A stretch of DNA of 64,000 nt. It comes from Zeus faber (Eukaryota; Chordata; Actinopteri; Zeiformes; Zeidae). How positions within the stretch are numbered: position 1 is the stretch's first letter; every line of letters starts with the position of its first letter. The stretch covers positions 15,573,308 through 15,637,307 of the forward strand of contig OY482854.1 in assembly GCA_960531495.1 (NCBI GenBank). Reading direction: 5' to 3'. This document shows, piece after piece, positions 1 to 11,757 of this stretch. Position numbers and translations under genes: made by a program. Under the pieces are notes generated by a model. It saw only the letters and a program-made list of their open reading frames with translations, made no database searches and was not told the DNA's origin.

Positions 1-2954
1 TAAATAATCCCTGGTCTAATCCTTTCCAAAGGATCAGCCTGGACAGACTTCCGCAATTCCAATTCTGACACGCCAACAGACATACGCAAATCAACAATAT
101 GAGCTACATATTCCCCAGGATGTCTACAACTTATAGCTAAATGGGCATTTACTGGCGTTTGGTGTGAATTCTGCCAATGCTTTAACTTAAAGAACAGTGC
201 TCAGCAGGGATCCAATTTACAGTACAAAAGGAAAATCATTGTCCACACATTTAGCTAAGCACTATGTCTGTAACAACAACGGGCAACATCCATTCGATGA
301 TCACCAAATTGTTCCACATGCACACAGAGCAATGATATGAAAGGTATAATCTATATAAAATATATTTATTCTTAGTGTACTTCCAGTGGAGCAGCTGCTT
401 GCTAACAAATATTTTAAATATGGGGTCAATAGCAATAATACACAATATTCTCCTTCCTCAAACTTTAAAGTTGATTGCAATACAGAGGCAACTATTACCT
501 TCAGATGAAAGTGGTCAACATGTTTAATTTATATTATTGTATCCCATAATGACATGATGAACACCATACATGTTGATTTTAACCGGTGCTTTACCAGGAG
601 GAAGTGCAATACATGGAAGGGGTTGTTAAAAACAAGCACCAATTCCGAAGTAACGTCTGCAAACTAGTTGTCAGAATGTCTGCCAAAAACCACATCACAG
701 TGAGTGGAGATTCAATAATGTGGATTAAAGCTCTGAGGCCAGTTGTTAGTACAAAGACAACAGTATTTTGTGTTTATTATCAAAATATCTGTAAATTATG
801 ATTGTTTTTGTGGCCCTTTCACTATTTTGCCTTGATGTTCAACACAGTTTTTCAGCTGCAGAGCACAAACAGAAACTTTGCAGTGAGAATACACACCACC
901 GTGATTTATAACAATGTAACATTTGAAAAAAACCTCATCCTTTCTTCTCTCACTTTATATTGTTTGTCATTTGACGCTGAGAATTTGGGGTAAGTGACAA
1001 GAACATCTTTTTTAAAGAGTTAGTTACAGACAGGCATGGGAAGAATACTGGATATTTGGTCTTAAAGACCCCCCCCCCCATTAAGAAACAGGATGAGCCA
1101 TTTAGCGGTGGGCAAAAAGATTCGTGTGAGCCTTGACCCCTGTGGGAACACAGTGCACACCAGGATTTATGGTTCTCAGTAAAATCTTTCAGGGAACAGA
1201 GTTACTTGTTGAACTGCGGTCATAACAGGTAGGGCAGAGCAGACACATGTGTTGGATTATGCTAATGATGATAGAATGCTTCCAGGGATAATAAAACTAG
1301 CTTCCTGACTTCTACTGGAGGTTTATGAGCAGTCTGCTTATACTACTTTTTTCCATACAAAAATAACAAACAAATCATGTTTTATGTGAGAGAGATAAAA
1401 TGGGCAAGGCACGTTCACATTTATAAAGCCTCACTGTAAAATAAACTGTAGAAAACTTCATAAACAGTCACTTTTGAACACCCTTGATTGAAACACATAA
1501 ACATCATAGTCACCAGGAATGATGCATAAACGCTTAACTTCTCTTCTGACTAGAAAAGTCTGTCGAACAGAAGGTTGACATTATTTTGTCAGTGCATCCT
1601 GAAAGCCGCACAGTGATTAATCTTTCCCTTGTGTTGGTTGTTACACATGAAGGCATTTAGCACAGGTGACACCTTTAGGAAATCAGGCTGTTGTGAATGG
1701 AAAACAATGATGTATACAAAAAAAAACAATATACATCATTAAATGACTCCTCTTGGCAGGCTGTTACTCTATTGCAATATATTCTGAAGTCATTATAAGT
1801 AAATTGCTCTCAGTCTGGCATTAACTCTATATCACATGTTCAGTCCCTGACCCAATTCCTTTCACCCATGTAATATTTGTTATTTTCCACAGATAACTCT
1901 CTACCCTTCTATCCTCTATCAGTCTCCTTCTTTCACACCAAAAATATGACAGTACGTGAGATGCACTGTGAAGGGCAGATACATCCCCCTCGCATCTCAC
2001 TAATGAATCCCTAAATATCCATGTTCCACACATGATGCTTCCCCCGGCCCCCTCCTTTAGCAGACAAAGAGCGCAGCTGACCAAAATGGCTACCTCGCAT
2101 CACTAACGTGGATGCTGCGCAGGGATGGTGGAGACTGAACCAGTTACCACGTGGTTCCACCCCTCCCCCACCTTCATTCCTCTGCCTCTCTGCCGCTCTC
2201 ATCTCACTCCCTCCTTCTTCCACAGACTCTCCATCACTATATATACACACTGCCCTCATTTTCTCTTCATCCTGCCCCTTGTATCATGTTTTACACTATT
2301 CTCGCTGCCTTATAAACTAAAGTGTTTTTTAACATTTCTCTTTTTTTTTTTCCTGCCTCTGTTCCCCGTATGCACAGGCTCAGGCTAAACAAAATGTGGA
2401 AACATGGCAGCAGCATATAAGGCAGGGAACTAGGTCAATGAAAAATAGTTCACTGCTGTCCTTCTAAGAGAAAGGGACACATTCCACCGCAGTGATGCTT
2501 TAGTATGACACCAGCCAAATTCTTTCTTACAATGCAGCACAGCAACTCACATTTCAATCTACAGTCGTGCATGTTTTAACATTATGTCCTGGCATGCCCC
2601 AATAATCACAAATTACACAGTATGAAGGTGTAATTATACTGTGATATAAAAATCACGACCCACAACAATATCCAGAGAGGTTGTTATCAATTCTACATAT
2701 AATGGATAAAAGGCAACAGAATCAGTAGCCAAGCCCATCAATAAAATGATGTTCCTCTACATTTTTTAATTGGGTTGTCTTTTAGCCTTATGATAAGCAA
2801 ACACTGAGTCCCATTAACACTCTATAGGAAACTATCTCAAAACATCATTTGGCAAGAAAAAGCAACACAAAGGAAATGATAAAGGTCTGTGAAAGAATGA
2901 ACATAGAGGCTAAAAAAAAAAAAAAAAACAATGGTGGAGACATCAAGGCCTCAC
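1..2954. other. Non-coding DNA downstream of the last variable exon
   Basis: No exon was recognised on either strand. On the minus strand this is the start of the intron that follows VE1, so it should lead towards the constant exons. I looked for a constant-exon signature (a PPNTDWRFSQ-like start preceded by an acceptor) and did not see one. A pyrimidine-rich stretch spans about 2155-2360, and an A run lies at about 2911-2927. I found no CSE and no RE1 here. Confidence 0.6.
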
Positions 2955-5351
2955 CTCTGTTACCAAATCTTCTGATGTCTTGGTTTGCCTTGGCACTGTT
3001 TTGGCGATATCATGGTCAACACTCAAAGTGCTCTGACTGAAGGGGCGGACGTACGTCATATCACTCTTCCGGGAGTCAGTAGTTCCACAGACATCATAAT
3101 TGAACACATGCTTCAACGTCCCAGTCCCTCCTACATCAGCATAAAGAGGTGGATAATAAGGAATAACTGGAAGATTCCCATTAGATTTGAAAAACTGCCG
3201 CTCATGTCTCCATCTGTATATTTTCACTGATATAATCACCACTAAACACGTGATGAAGAGAAAGGAAACTACAGCCAAAGCCAAGACTAAATAAAAAGTC
3301 AGGTTGTCATTGTACTCCTTGTCGTGTGTAAAGTCAGTGAACTCTGAGAGCACTTCAGGGAAGCTGTCCGCCACCGCCACGTTAACATTGACTGTGGCTG
3401 AACGAGAGGGCTGTCCGTTGTCCTCCACTACAACAGTCAGTCTTTGTTTCACAACGTCTTTATCAGTGACTTGGCGGATAGTTCTTATTTCTCCATTCTG
3501 TAATCCCACTTCAAACAGCGCTCTGTCTGTGGCTTTCTGCAGCTTATAGGAGAGCCAGGCGTTCTGTCCAGAGTCCACATCAACGGCCACCACTTTAGTG
3601 ACCAGATAGCCCACATCTGCTGAACGAGGAACCATTTCAGCCACCAGAGAGCCACCGGTCTGGACTGGGTACAGAACCTGAGGGGGGTTGTCGTTCTGGT
3701 CCTGGATCATTATTTTCACAGTTACATTGCTACTGAGTGGAGGGGAGCCTCCATCCTGGGCTTTAATACTAACTTGGAACTGTTTTGTTTGCTCATAATC
3801 GAAAGAACGCACAGCAAGTAGTTCACCACTCTCTGCATTGACTGAAAAGAAAGGCGAGGCCCTTCCATTGAATTGACTGTCATCAAGGAAATAGGCAATA
3901 CGTGCATTATTCCCAAAATCCTTGTCACTTGCTTTGAGAGAGAGGATTGACATTCCAGGTAAATTATTTTCACTGATGTAAGCAGTAAAGGACTGTTCTG
4001 AGAACAGAGGTGGGTTGTCATTTACATCAGAGATTCTCAGGACAATTGTTTTGTTTGTAGAAAAAGGGGGAGACCCTTCATCAGAGGCAATTATGGTTAT
4101 GCTATATTCTGGGACTATTTCGCGGTCCAAATCGTCATCAGTCACCAAACTATAGAAATTAGATGAGGTTGATTTGATTTTGAAAGGCAGATCCAGACTG
4201 ATTGAACATTTAACCTGGCCATTTTTGCCTGAGTCCAAATCTTTGATATTCAACATTGCTATAAGAGTCTCTGGAGCTGAATCCTCCGGTATAGGATTTG
4301 AAAAGGATATTATATTAATAACGGGGGCGTTGTCATTTACGTCAATCAGATCAATTAAGACCTTGCTTGTATCTCTTAACCCCCCTTTGTCGTTAGCTTC
4401 GAGATCAATTTCATAATGCTTGGCTTTTTCGTAATCTAAAATATCATTGACAGTGATTTCTCCAGTGCCGGGGTCTATATTAAACAGGGACGACACCCTA
4501 TCGCTATTTTGAGAGAGTGAATATACCACTTCTCCGTTTGTTCCCTGATCTGCATCGGTGGCACTGACTGTTAAAATAACGCTGCCCTTGGAATAATTTT
4601 CCGGAACATTTATCCTGTACACAGATTGGCTAAATACAGGAGCATTATCATTTGCGTCCATAACAATTATGTTTATTCTGACGGACCCCGATTTCTGCGG
4701 ATCTCCGCCATCATATGCTGTCAATATTAATTTATGCTCTTCTTGCTCTTCTCTGTCTAATGCCGACTGCAGAACCATTTCTACATATTTCGTGCCATCG
4801 AGCCGAGACAGCATGTTTAATTTGAAATGCTCGGTGGGGTTTAATTTGTACGTTTGGAGAGTATTCAACGCAACGTCCGGATCTTTGGCACCGTCGAGGG
4901 AAAAACGAGAGCCCTTCGAAGCCATTTCACTGATTTCAAACTTCATCTCCTTCTTAGTAAAAGCGGGGGCGTTGTCATTAATATCAGTGATTTCCACATC
5001 AATGCGATGGAGCTCCATTGGGTTGTCCAAAATGATCTGTAAATGCAGAGAGCATGGGGACGTCTGCCCGCACAGCTGTTCTCTATCTATCCTTTTTGTC
5101 ACGACCAAAGTCCCTCTGTCCGCATTCAGACCAATGTACTCACTGTTATCCTCGGTAAATATCCGAGCCCGACCGGATTTCAGTCTTGCGGTATCTAAAC
5201 CCAGATCCGCGACAATATTCCCTACGAAAGAACCCGTCGCCATCTCCTCGGGGATGGAATAACGGACCTGTCCGAGCGACATATCCGCGATGCAGAAGCA
5301 GAGAACAAGCAGCCGCCGGACAATCATCTCCGGAAAACGAAGACGCAGCAC
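2955..5351 (-). CDS. pcdhg: Protocadherin gamma variable exon VE1 (3'-most, divergent tail)
   Basis: This first exon encodes the 799-residue extracellular, membrane and proximal cytoplasmic part of a neuronal homophilic adhesion receptor. The signal peptide is residues 1-27, with the mature start at QVRYSIPEEM. Six EC repeats follow, ending in DxNDN calcium motifs; EC1 has the C-X5-C pair (CGQTSPC). The membrane helix is at about 684-712. The 85-residue tail differs from all the other exons after KIYRWR (HERQFFKSNGN, ending SEDLVTE) but keeps LPVIPYYPP and TTDSRKSD. The donor is GAG|GTGAGG, phase 0, at 2954. Met9 (MIVRRLL) is an equally good start. EC1 to mid EC5 are the most divergent of the set, yet about 3206-3775 (end of EC5, EC6, membrane helix) matches the other exons almost exactly, which suggests a conversion tract. 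No RE1 was seen after its donor. Confidence 0.93.
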
Positions 5352-5551
5352 TCTTATTCAAAACACATCCGATAAAAAGAGATCAAATTGTCCAAATAAC
5401 AAATTATTCCGAAAGACGGTTGGTGCCAAGTGGGTTTCCTGGGGATCGGTTCGGGAACTGGGTTCCTTTGTGAGGGTAGTTTAATAGGTGCAGACCTATT
5501 GCGTATAGAGAAAAAAAAACTGCGATAGGATTCTGTCCTCCTCACACCAAC

Positions 5552-5590
5552 CAACAGCGGCTCTTAGAGACGGAAAGTGATACTACAACA
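5552..5590 (-). promoter_or_regulatory. CSE promoter element of VE1
   Basis: Read on the minus strand, the core is CTCTAAGAGCCGCTGTTG, containing the CGCT box typical of protocadherin promoters, about 200 bp upstream of the ATG. An upstream box reading TGTAGT keeps the same spacing as in the other exons. CTCF binding is known for CSEs in mammals; here it is inferred. Confidence 0.8.
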
Positions 5591-5605
5591 TATAAAGACA
5601 GAAAA

Positions 5606-5613
5606 GATAGATG

Positions 5614-5696
<83 letters not shown>
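5606..5696. repeat. (GATA)n microsatellite
   Basis: About 90 bp of nearly pure GATA/AGAT repeats with one early interruption (ATGG), in the short gap between the VE1 promoter and the VE2 donor. Confidence 0.97.
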
Positions 5697-5778
5697 GAGA
5701 TCATGCATGTCAATTTATTTTTAAGATGTATTATATTCTGCATGAAAAAACAAGTGTTGTTGTTTGTTAAAGTCTAAC

Positions 5779-8184
5779 CTCCAGAGGAGAGTCTGGTTCA
5801 TCCAGGATGTTCTTTTCACTCTGTATTCGCTGCATCGTCCCTGTAGAACTGGGGTCCATCATCAGAACGTTCTGACTCGCAGCTCTGCCGAACTTACAGT
5901 CACTCTTTCTGGAGTCAGTCGTCCTGCACACCTCGTAATTGTACACATGCTGCAGCTTCCCTGACCCCAAAGTGTCGGAGTAACGTGGTGGATAATATGG
6001 AATCACCGGGAGACTGGGATGATAGAGGATGCGAGACTGTCTCCATCTGTATATTTTCACTGATATAATCACCACTAAACACGTGATGAAGAGAAAGGAA
6101 ACTACAGCCAAAGCCAAGACTAAATAAAAAGTCAGGTTGTCATTGTACTCCTTGTCGTGTGTGAAGTCAGTGAACTCTGAGAGCACTTCAGGGAAGCTGT
6201 CCGCCACCGCCACGTTAACATTGACTGTAGCTGAACGAGAGGGCTGTCCGTTGTCCTCCACTACAACAGTCAGTCTTTGTTTCACAACATCTTTATCAGT
6301 GACTTGGCGGATAGTTCTTATTTCTCCATTCTGTAATCCCACTTCAAACAGCGCTCTGTCTGTGGCTTTCTGCAGTTTATAGGAGAGCCAGGCGTTCTGT
6401 CCAGAGTCCACATCAACAGCCACCACTTTAGTGACCAGATAGCCCACATCTGCTGAACGAGGAACCATTTCAGCCACCAGAGGGCCACCGGTCTGGACTG
6501 GGTACAGAACCTGAGGGGGGTTGTCGTTCTGGTCCTGGATCATTATTTTCACCGTCACATTGCTACTGAGTGGAGGGGAGCCTCCATCCTGGGCTTTGAC
6601 ATTGAACTGGAAATCTTTAATCTGCTCGTAGTCAAAAGAGCGCACTGCATGGACGACTCCACTGTCAGCACTAACAGACACATATGAGGAGACTGGAACT
6701 CCGTTAATGGAAGAATCATCTAGGATGTAAGAAACACGAGCGTTCTGGTTCCAATCGGCGTCAATTGCCTTCACTGTGAATACAGAGAGACCCGGTGTAT
6801 TGTTCTCCATCATGAAGGTCTCATATGATCCCTTCTCAAACTCGGGGGCATTGTCATTTACATCTGAGATCTGTAAGGGGATGGTGACGCTGCTGGAGAG
6901 GGAGGGCACTCCTTCATCAGAACACGTCACACTTATATTGTATTCGGAGGCCTTCTCTCTGTCTAAATCACTGGTAGTCAGCAAACTGAAGAAATTGTTA
7001 GATGTAGATTTAATTGTAAAGGGAATTTCATCGCTCATCTTACATTGTACTTTGCCGTTATCACCCGAGTCTGCGTCATCTATATTTATCATTGTCACGA
7101 CGGTGTTGGGTTTGACATTTTCCGATATCACATTTGATTTTGACATAATATGAATGTAAGGTTCGTTGTCATTCACATCAATAACATCGACAATAAGCTT
7201 ACACGAGGAAACCAGACCTCCCCCATCGCTTGCGCGTATGTTTATTTCTATTGTCCGAGCCTTTTCGTAGTCAATTACTCCACTCAGCCGAACCTCACCA
7301 CTGTCTTCGTTTACTTCAAACATCCCTCGCGTGTGATCTAAGATCCTTGAAACTGAGTATGTGATTTTACCATTTGAGCCATCATCTGCGTCTGTAGCAG
7401 TGACCCTCGTAACAATTGTTCCTATTTTGGCGTCTTCGCTTAAAGACGCCTGGTACACAGGCTGCGTAAAAACAGGAGCGTTATCGTTGGCGTCTAAAAC
7501 AGAGACCAGGATTTGCATTGTTCCAGACATCTGTGGCGTTCCGCCATCTACAGCCGTCAAAACTAAAGAAATATGTTCATTTTTTTCTCTATCAAGAGGT
7601 GTCTCTAAGACCATTTCTATATGTTTTATTCCACCTGCCTGACTGTGTAATTTCATTGCGAAATTATCTGTTGGTTCGAGGACATAGGTTTTCAAACCAT
7701 TTATACCGACGTCGAGATCAATTGCCCTATCTAACATAAATTTTGTTCCAGTTCGAGCCGACTCGCTGACTTTGAATTTAACGTCGCTCTTTTCAAACGC
7801 CGGGGCGTTATCATTGACGTCTGTAATCTCGATATTTATGCTATAAAACTCCATCGGATTCTCTAAAATGATCTGAAAATGTAGCGCGCACGGCGTTGTT
7901 TGTCCGCAGAGCGTTTCTCTGTCTATTCTTTCTTGGATAAGGAGGGCGCCGCTTTCCTTATTCAATCCAATATATTCGGTGCTATCCCGAGTAAAAATAC
8001 GAGCTTTACCTGAGTGAAGTCTTTTCACATCCAAACCTAAATCCTGCGCTATATTACCGACAAACGATCCCCTGGCCATTTCCTCGGGGATAGAGTAACT
8101 GACCTGCCCGAGCACTGCGTTGAGAGAGAGGACGCAGATAAAAATACGTATTTGCCGTCCCATTGTTCTTTCCGACGGACACAA
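5779..8184 (-). CDS. pcdhg: Protocadherin gamma variable exon VE2
   Basis: The exon encodes 802 residues. The signal peptide is 1-26 (or it starts at Met8, MGRQIRIF), with EC1 at 27-128, EC2 129-237, EC3 238-342, EC4 343-447, EC5 448-557 and EC6 558-667. The membrane helix is at about 684-712 and the tail at 715-802, ending SPLE. EC1 has CGQTTPC. In this family EC1-EC4 give homophilic recognition and EC6 supports cis pairing. The exon joins the constant exons through GAG|GTTAGA (donor at 5778, phase 0). It is a close tandem copy of VE3, with about 22 residue differences counted by eye and a period of 2991 bp. Private changes are GSGKLQ for GSGTLQ in the tail and IPLQ for ITLQ in EC4. Its promoter CSE is at 8393. 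No RE1 was seen downstream. Confidence 0.94.
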
Positions 8185-8392
8185 TCAACTCGTAAATATC
8201 CCTCTTCGGAATTTTCCATCCATGAGTTTTTAGTAAAAAAAAAATCTTTATTATCCGTGTGGACGAGAGAAAACTCGTGCGATTCAGCTCCTCCGGGTTT
8301 ATTGTTGTGCGTAAAGCGCACAGGGCTCGTCTGTTAAATGGGGAAACGAAGGGAGGAACTACACCAAAGCTGACAATCTGGAACATTCAGGC

Positions 8393-8431
8393 CAACAGCG
8401 GCCCTCCTAGATCACAATACAGAATTGCATG
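8393..8431 (-). promoter_or_regulatory. CSE promoter element of VE2
   Basis: The minus-strand core CTAGGAGGGCCGCTGTTG lies about 209 bp upstream of the ATG. The spaced upstream box reads ATGCAATT, at the position where most other exons have CTGTAGTT. It is almost identical to the VE3 element, as expected from the duplication. Confidence 0.85.
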
Positions 8432-8769
8432 AGGGATTTGTACGAATTCATTAAACGAAATGTGCCGCTGAAAAAATGTGTGTTCCATTGTGAACGATGA
8501 CAATGTTGACAAAGATCAGTGACACGAATAATTATTATTTAACTATTTCAACATAAAAAAAAACATGTGGCTCGATTAAAAAAAGAAAACGCCACGCTGT
8601 GTTGCTCCAGCTCAGATTGTTGAATAGACAATGCAAGAAAAAAAAGTAACAGGAGAAATGCAATTGGTTACAATAATGACGTACTTTAACTGACTGTGCT
8701 GCTTAGAACTAAACGTTGGAAATTAGTTATCAATAATCAAATGACAACAAGAATTCAGTCAGGTCTAAC
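8432..8769. other. Intergenic gap VE2-VE3
   Basis: AT-rich DNA with A runs and no gene. The half next to the VE2 promoter (about 8432-8560) aligns with 11424-11550, showing that the VE2/VE3 duplication includes flanking DNA. A very weak GTGCTG-containing RE1-like trace lies at about 8692-8710 and is not called. Confidence 0.6.
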
Positions 8770-11175
8770 CTCTAGAGGAGAGTCAGGTTCATCCAGGATG
8801 TTCTTTTCACTCTGTAGTCGCTGCATCGTCCCTGTAGAACTGGGGTCCATCATCAGAATGTTCTGACTAGCAGCTCTGCCGAAATTACAGTCACTCTTTC
8901 TGGAGTCAGTCGTCCTGCACACCTCGTAATTGTACACATGCTGCAGAGTCCCTGACCCTAAAGTGTCGGAGTAACGTGGTGGACAATATGGAATCACCGG
9001 GAGACTGGGATGATACAGGATGCGAGACTGTCTCCATCTGTATATTTTCACTGATATAATCACGACTAAACATGTGATGAAGAGGAAGGAAACTACAGCC
9101 AAAGCCAAGACTAAGTAAAAAGTCAGGTTGTCATTGTACTCCTTGTCGTGTGTGAAGTCAGTGAACTCTGAGAGCACTTCAGGGAAGCTGTCCGCCACCG
9201 CCACGTTAACATTGACTGTAGCTGAACGAGAGGGCTGTCCGTTGTCCTCCACTACAACAGTCAGTCTTTGTTTCACAGCATCTTTATCAGTGACTTGGCG
9301 GATAGTTCTTATTTCTCCATTCTGTAATCCCACTTCAAACAGCGCTCTGTCTGTGGCTTTCTGCAGTTTATAGGAGAGCCAGGCGTTCTGTCCAGAGTCC
9401 ACATCAACAGCCACCACTTTAGTGACCAGATAGCCCACATCTGCTGAACGAGGAACCATTTCAGCCACCAGAGGGCCACCGGTCTGGACTGGGTACAGAA
9501 CCTGAGGGGGGTTGTCGTTCTGGTCCTGGATCATTATTTTCACCGTCACATTGCTACTGAGTGGAGGGGAGCCTCCATCCTGGGCTTTGACGAGGAACTG
9601 GAAATCCTTGATCTGCTCGTAGTCAAAAGAGCGCACTGCATGGACGACTCCACTGTCAGCACTAACAGACACATATGAGGAGACTGGAACTCCGTTAATG
9701 GAAGAATCATCTAGGATGTAAGAAACACGAGCGTTCTGGTTCCAATCCGCGTCAATTGCCTTCACTGTGAATACAGAGAGACCCGGTGTATTGTTCTCCA
9801 TCATGAAGGTCTCATATGATCCCTTCTCAAACTCGGGGGCATTGTCATTTACATCTGAGATCTGTAAGGTGATGGTGACGCTGCTGGAGAGGGAGGGCAC
9901 TCCTTCATCAGAACACGTCACACTTATATTGTATTCGGAGGCCTTCTCTCTGTCTAAATCACTGGTAGTCAGCAAACTGAAGAAATTGTTAGATGTAGAT
10001 TTAATTGTAAAGGGAATTTCATCGCTCATCTTACATTGTACTTTGCCGTTATCACCCGAGTCTGCGTCATCTATATTTATCATTGTCACGACGGTGTTGG
10101 GTTTGGCATTTTCCGATATCACATTTGATTTTGACATAATATGAATGTTAGGTTCGTTGTCATTCACATCAATAACATCGACAATAACCTTACACGAGTC
10201 AACCAGACCTCCTCCATCGCTTGCGCGTATGTTTATCTCTATTGTCCGAGCCTTTTCGTAGTCAATTACTCCACTCAGCCGAACCTCACCACTGTCTTCG
10301 TTTACTTCAAACATCCCGAGAGTGTGATCTAATATCGTTAAAACTGAATATGTGATTTTACCATTTGAGCCATCATCTGCGTCTGTAGCAGTGACCCTCG
10401 TAACAACTGTTCCTATTTTGGCGTCTTCGCTTAAAGACGCCTGGTACACAGGCTGCGTAAAAACAGGAGCGTTATCGTTGGCGTCTAAAACAGAGACCAG
10501 GATTTGCATTGTTCCAGACATCTGTGGCGTTCCGCCATCTACAGCCGTCAAAACTAAAGAAATATGTTCATTTTTTTCTCTATCAAGAGGTGTCTCTAAG
10601 ACCATTTCTATATTTTTTATTCCACCTGCCTGACTGTGTAATTTCAAGGCGAAATTATCTGTTGGTTCGAGGACATAGGTTTTCAAACCATTCATACCGA
10701 CGTCGAGATCAATTGCCCTATTTAAAATAAATTTTGTTCCAGTTCGAGCCGACTCGCTGACTTTGAATTTAACGTCGCTCTTTTCAAACGCCGGGGCGTT
10801 ATCATTGATGTCTGTAATCTCGATATTTATGCTATAAAACTCCATCGGATTCTCTAAAATGATCTGAAAATGTAGCGCGCACGGCGTTGTTTGTCCGCAG
10901 AGCGTTTCTCTGTCTATTCTTTCTTGGATAAGGAGGGCGCCGCTTTCCTTATTCAATCCAATATATTCGGTGCTATCCCGAGTAAAAATACGAGCTTTAC
11001 CTGAGTGAAGTCTTTTCACATCCAAACCTAAATCCTGCGCTATATTACCGACAAACGATCCCCTGGCCATTTCCTCGGGGATAGAGTAACTGACCTGCCC
11101 GAGCACTGCGTTGAGAGAGAGGACGCAGATAAAAATACGTATTTGCCGTCCCATTGTTCTTTCCGACGGACACAA
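8770..11175 (-). CDS. pcdhg: Protocadherin gamma variable exon VE3
   Basis: The exon encodes 802 residues with the same layout as VE2: signal peptide to residue 26, six EC repeats, membrane helix at about 684-712 and an 88-residue tail. It is the upstream partner of the VE2/VE3 tandem duplicate. Differences from VE2 are scattered (for example SVLTILDHTLG against SVSRILDHTRG in EC3, and DKDA against DKDV in EC6). Private tail changes are PYCPP for PYYPP, CNFG for CKFG and RLQS for RIQS, all in otherwise invariant positions. The donor is GAG|GTTAGA at 8769. The start may be Met1 or Met8. The role inferred from family is a homophilic neuronal cell-surface receptor. Confidence 0.94.
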
Positions 11176-11384
11176 TCAACTCGTAAACATCCCTCTTCGG
11201 AATTTTCCATCCATGAGTTTTTAGTAAAAAAAAAAAATATTATCCGAGTTGGACGAGAGAAAACCAGTGTGCGATCCAACTCCTCCGGGTTTATTGTTGT
11301 GCGTAAAGCGCACAGGGCTCGTCTGTTAAAGGGGGAAACGAAGGGAGGAACTACACCAAAGCTGACAATCTGGAACAGCCTGGC

Positions 11385-11423
11385 CAACAGCGGCCCTCCT
11401 AGATCACAATACAGAATTGCATG
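11385..11423 (-). promoter_or_regulatory. CSE promoter element of VE3
   Basis: The core is CTAGGAGGGCCGCTGTTG on the minus strand, about 210 bp upstream of the ATG, with the spaced box ATGCAATT. It is identical in these parts to the VE2 element. Confidence 0.85.
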
Positions 11424-11757
11424 AGGGATTTGTTCCAATTTATTCACCGAAATGTGCCACTGAAAAATATGTGTTCCATTGTGAACGATGGCAATGTTGA
11501 CAAAGATCAACGAAACGAATAGTTATTATTGAACTATTTCAACATAAATAAGACATATAGCTTGATCAAAAAAAAGAAACGTCACGATGTGTTGCTTCAG
11601 CTCACAATTTTGAAGAGACTATGCAAGAAAAAAAAAACAAGAGAAATGCAATTGGTTGCAATAATAACGTACTGTAATTGTCTGTGCTGCTTACAACTAA
11701 ACTGTGGAAATGGGTTATCAATTTTAAAACGACAACAAAAATTCAGTCAGGTCTAAC
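11424..11757. other. Intergenic gap VE3-VE4
   Basis: AT-rich with A runs. It matches the VE2-VE3 gap over most of its length with indels, so it is the other copy of the duplicated flank. No gene, and only a trace of an RE1-like GTGCTG at about 11683-11690. Confidence 0.6.

Noticed and set aside
2155-2360. Pyrimidine tract plus AG as a splice acceptor on the plus strand
   Set aside because: All genes in the window are on the minus strand and no open exon follows.
1-2954. Possible constant exon of the gamma cluster
   Set aside because: No sequence resembling the conserved constant-region start or a lysine-rich end was found on the minus strand; the constant exons are probably further left.
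4669-5262. Long plus-strand open frame opposite VE1 (197 codons)
   Set aside because: It is antisense to EC1-EC2 of VE1; the minus-strand frame is an intact cadherin exon, and the plus frame has no recognisable domain.
8680-8710. RE1 site after VE3 (and a similar one near 11683 after VE4)
   Set aside because: Only GTGCTG remains of the consensus; no better than chance.
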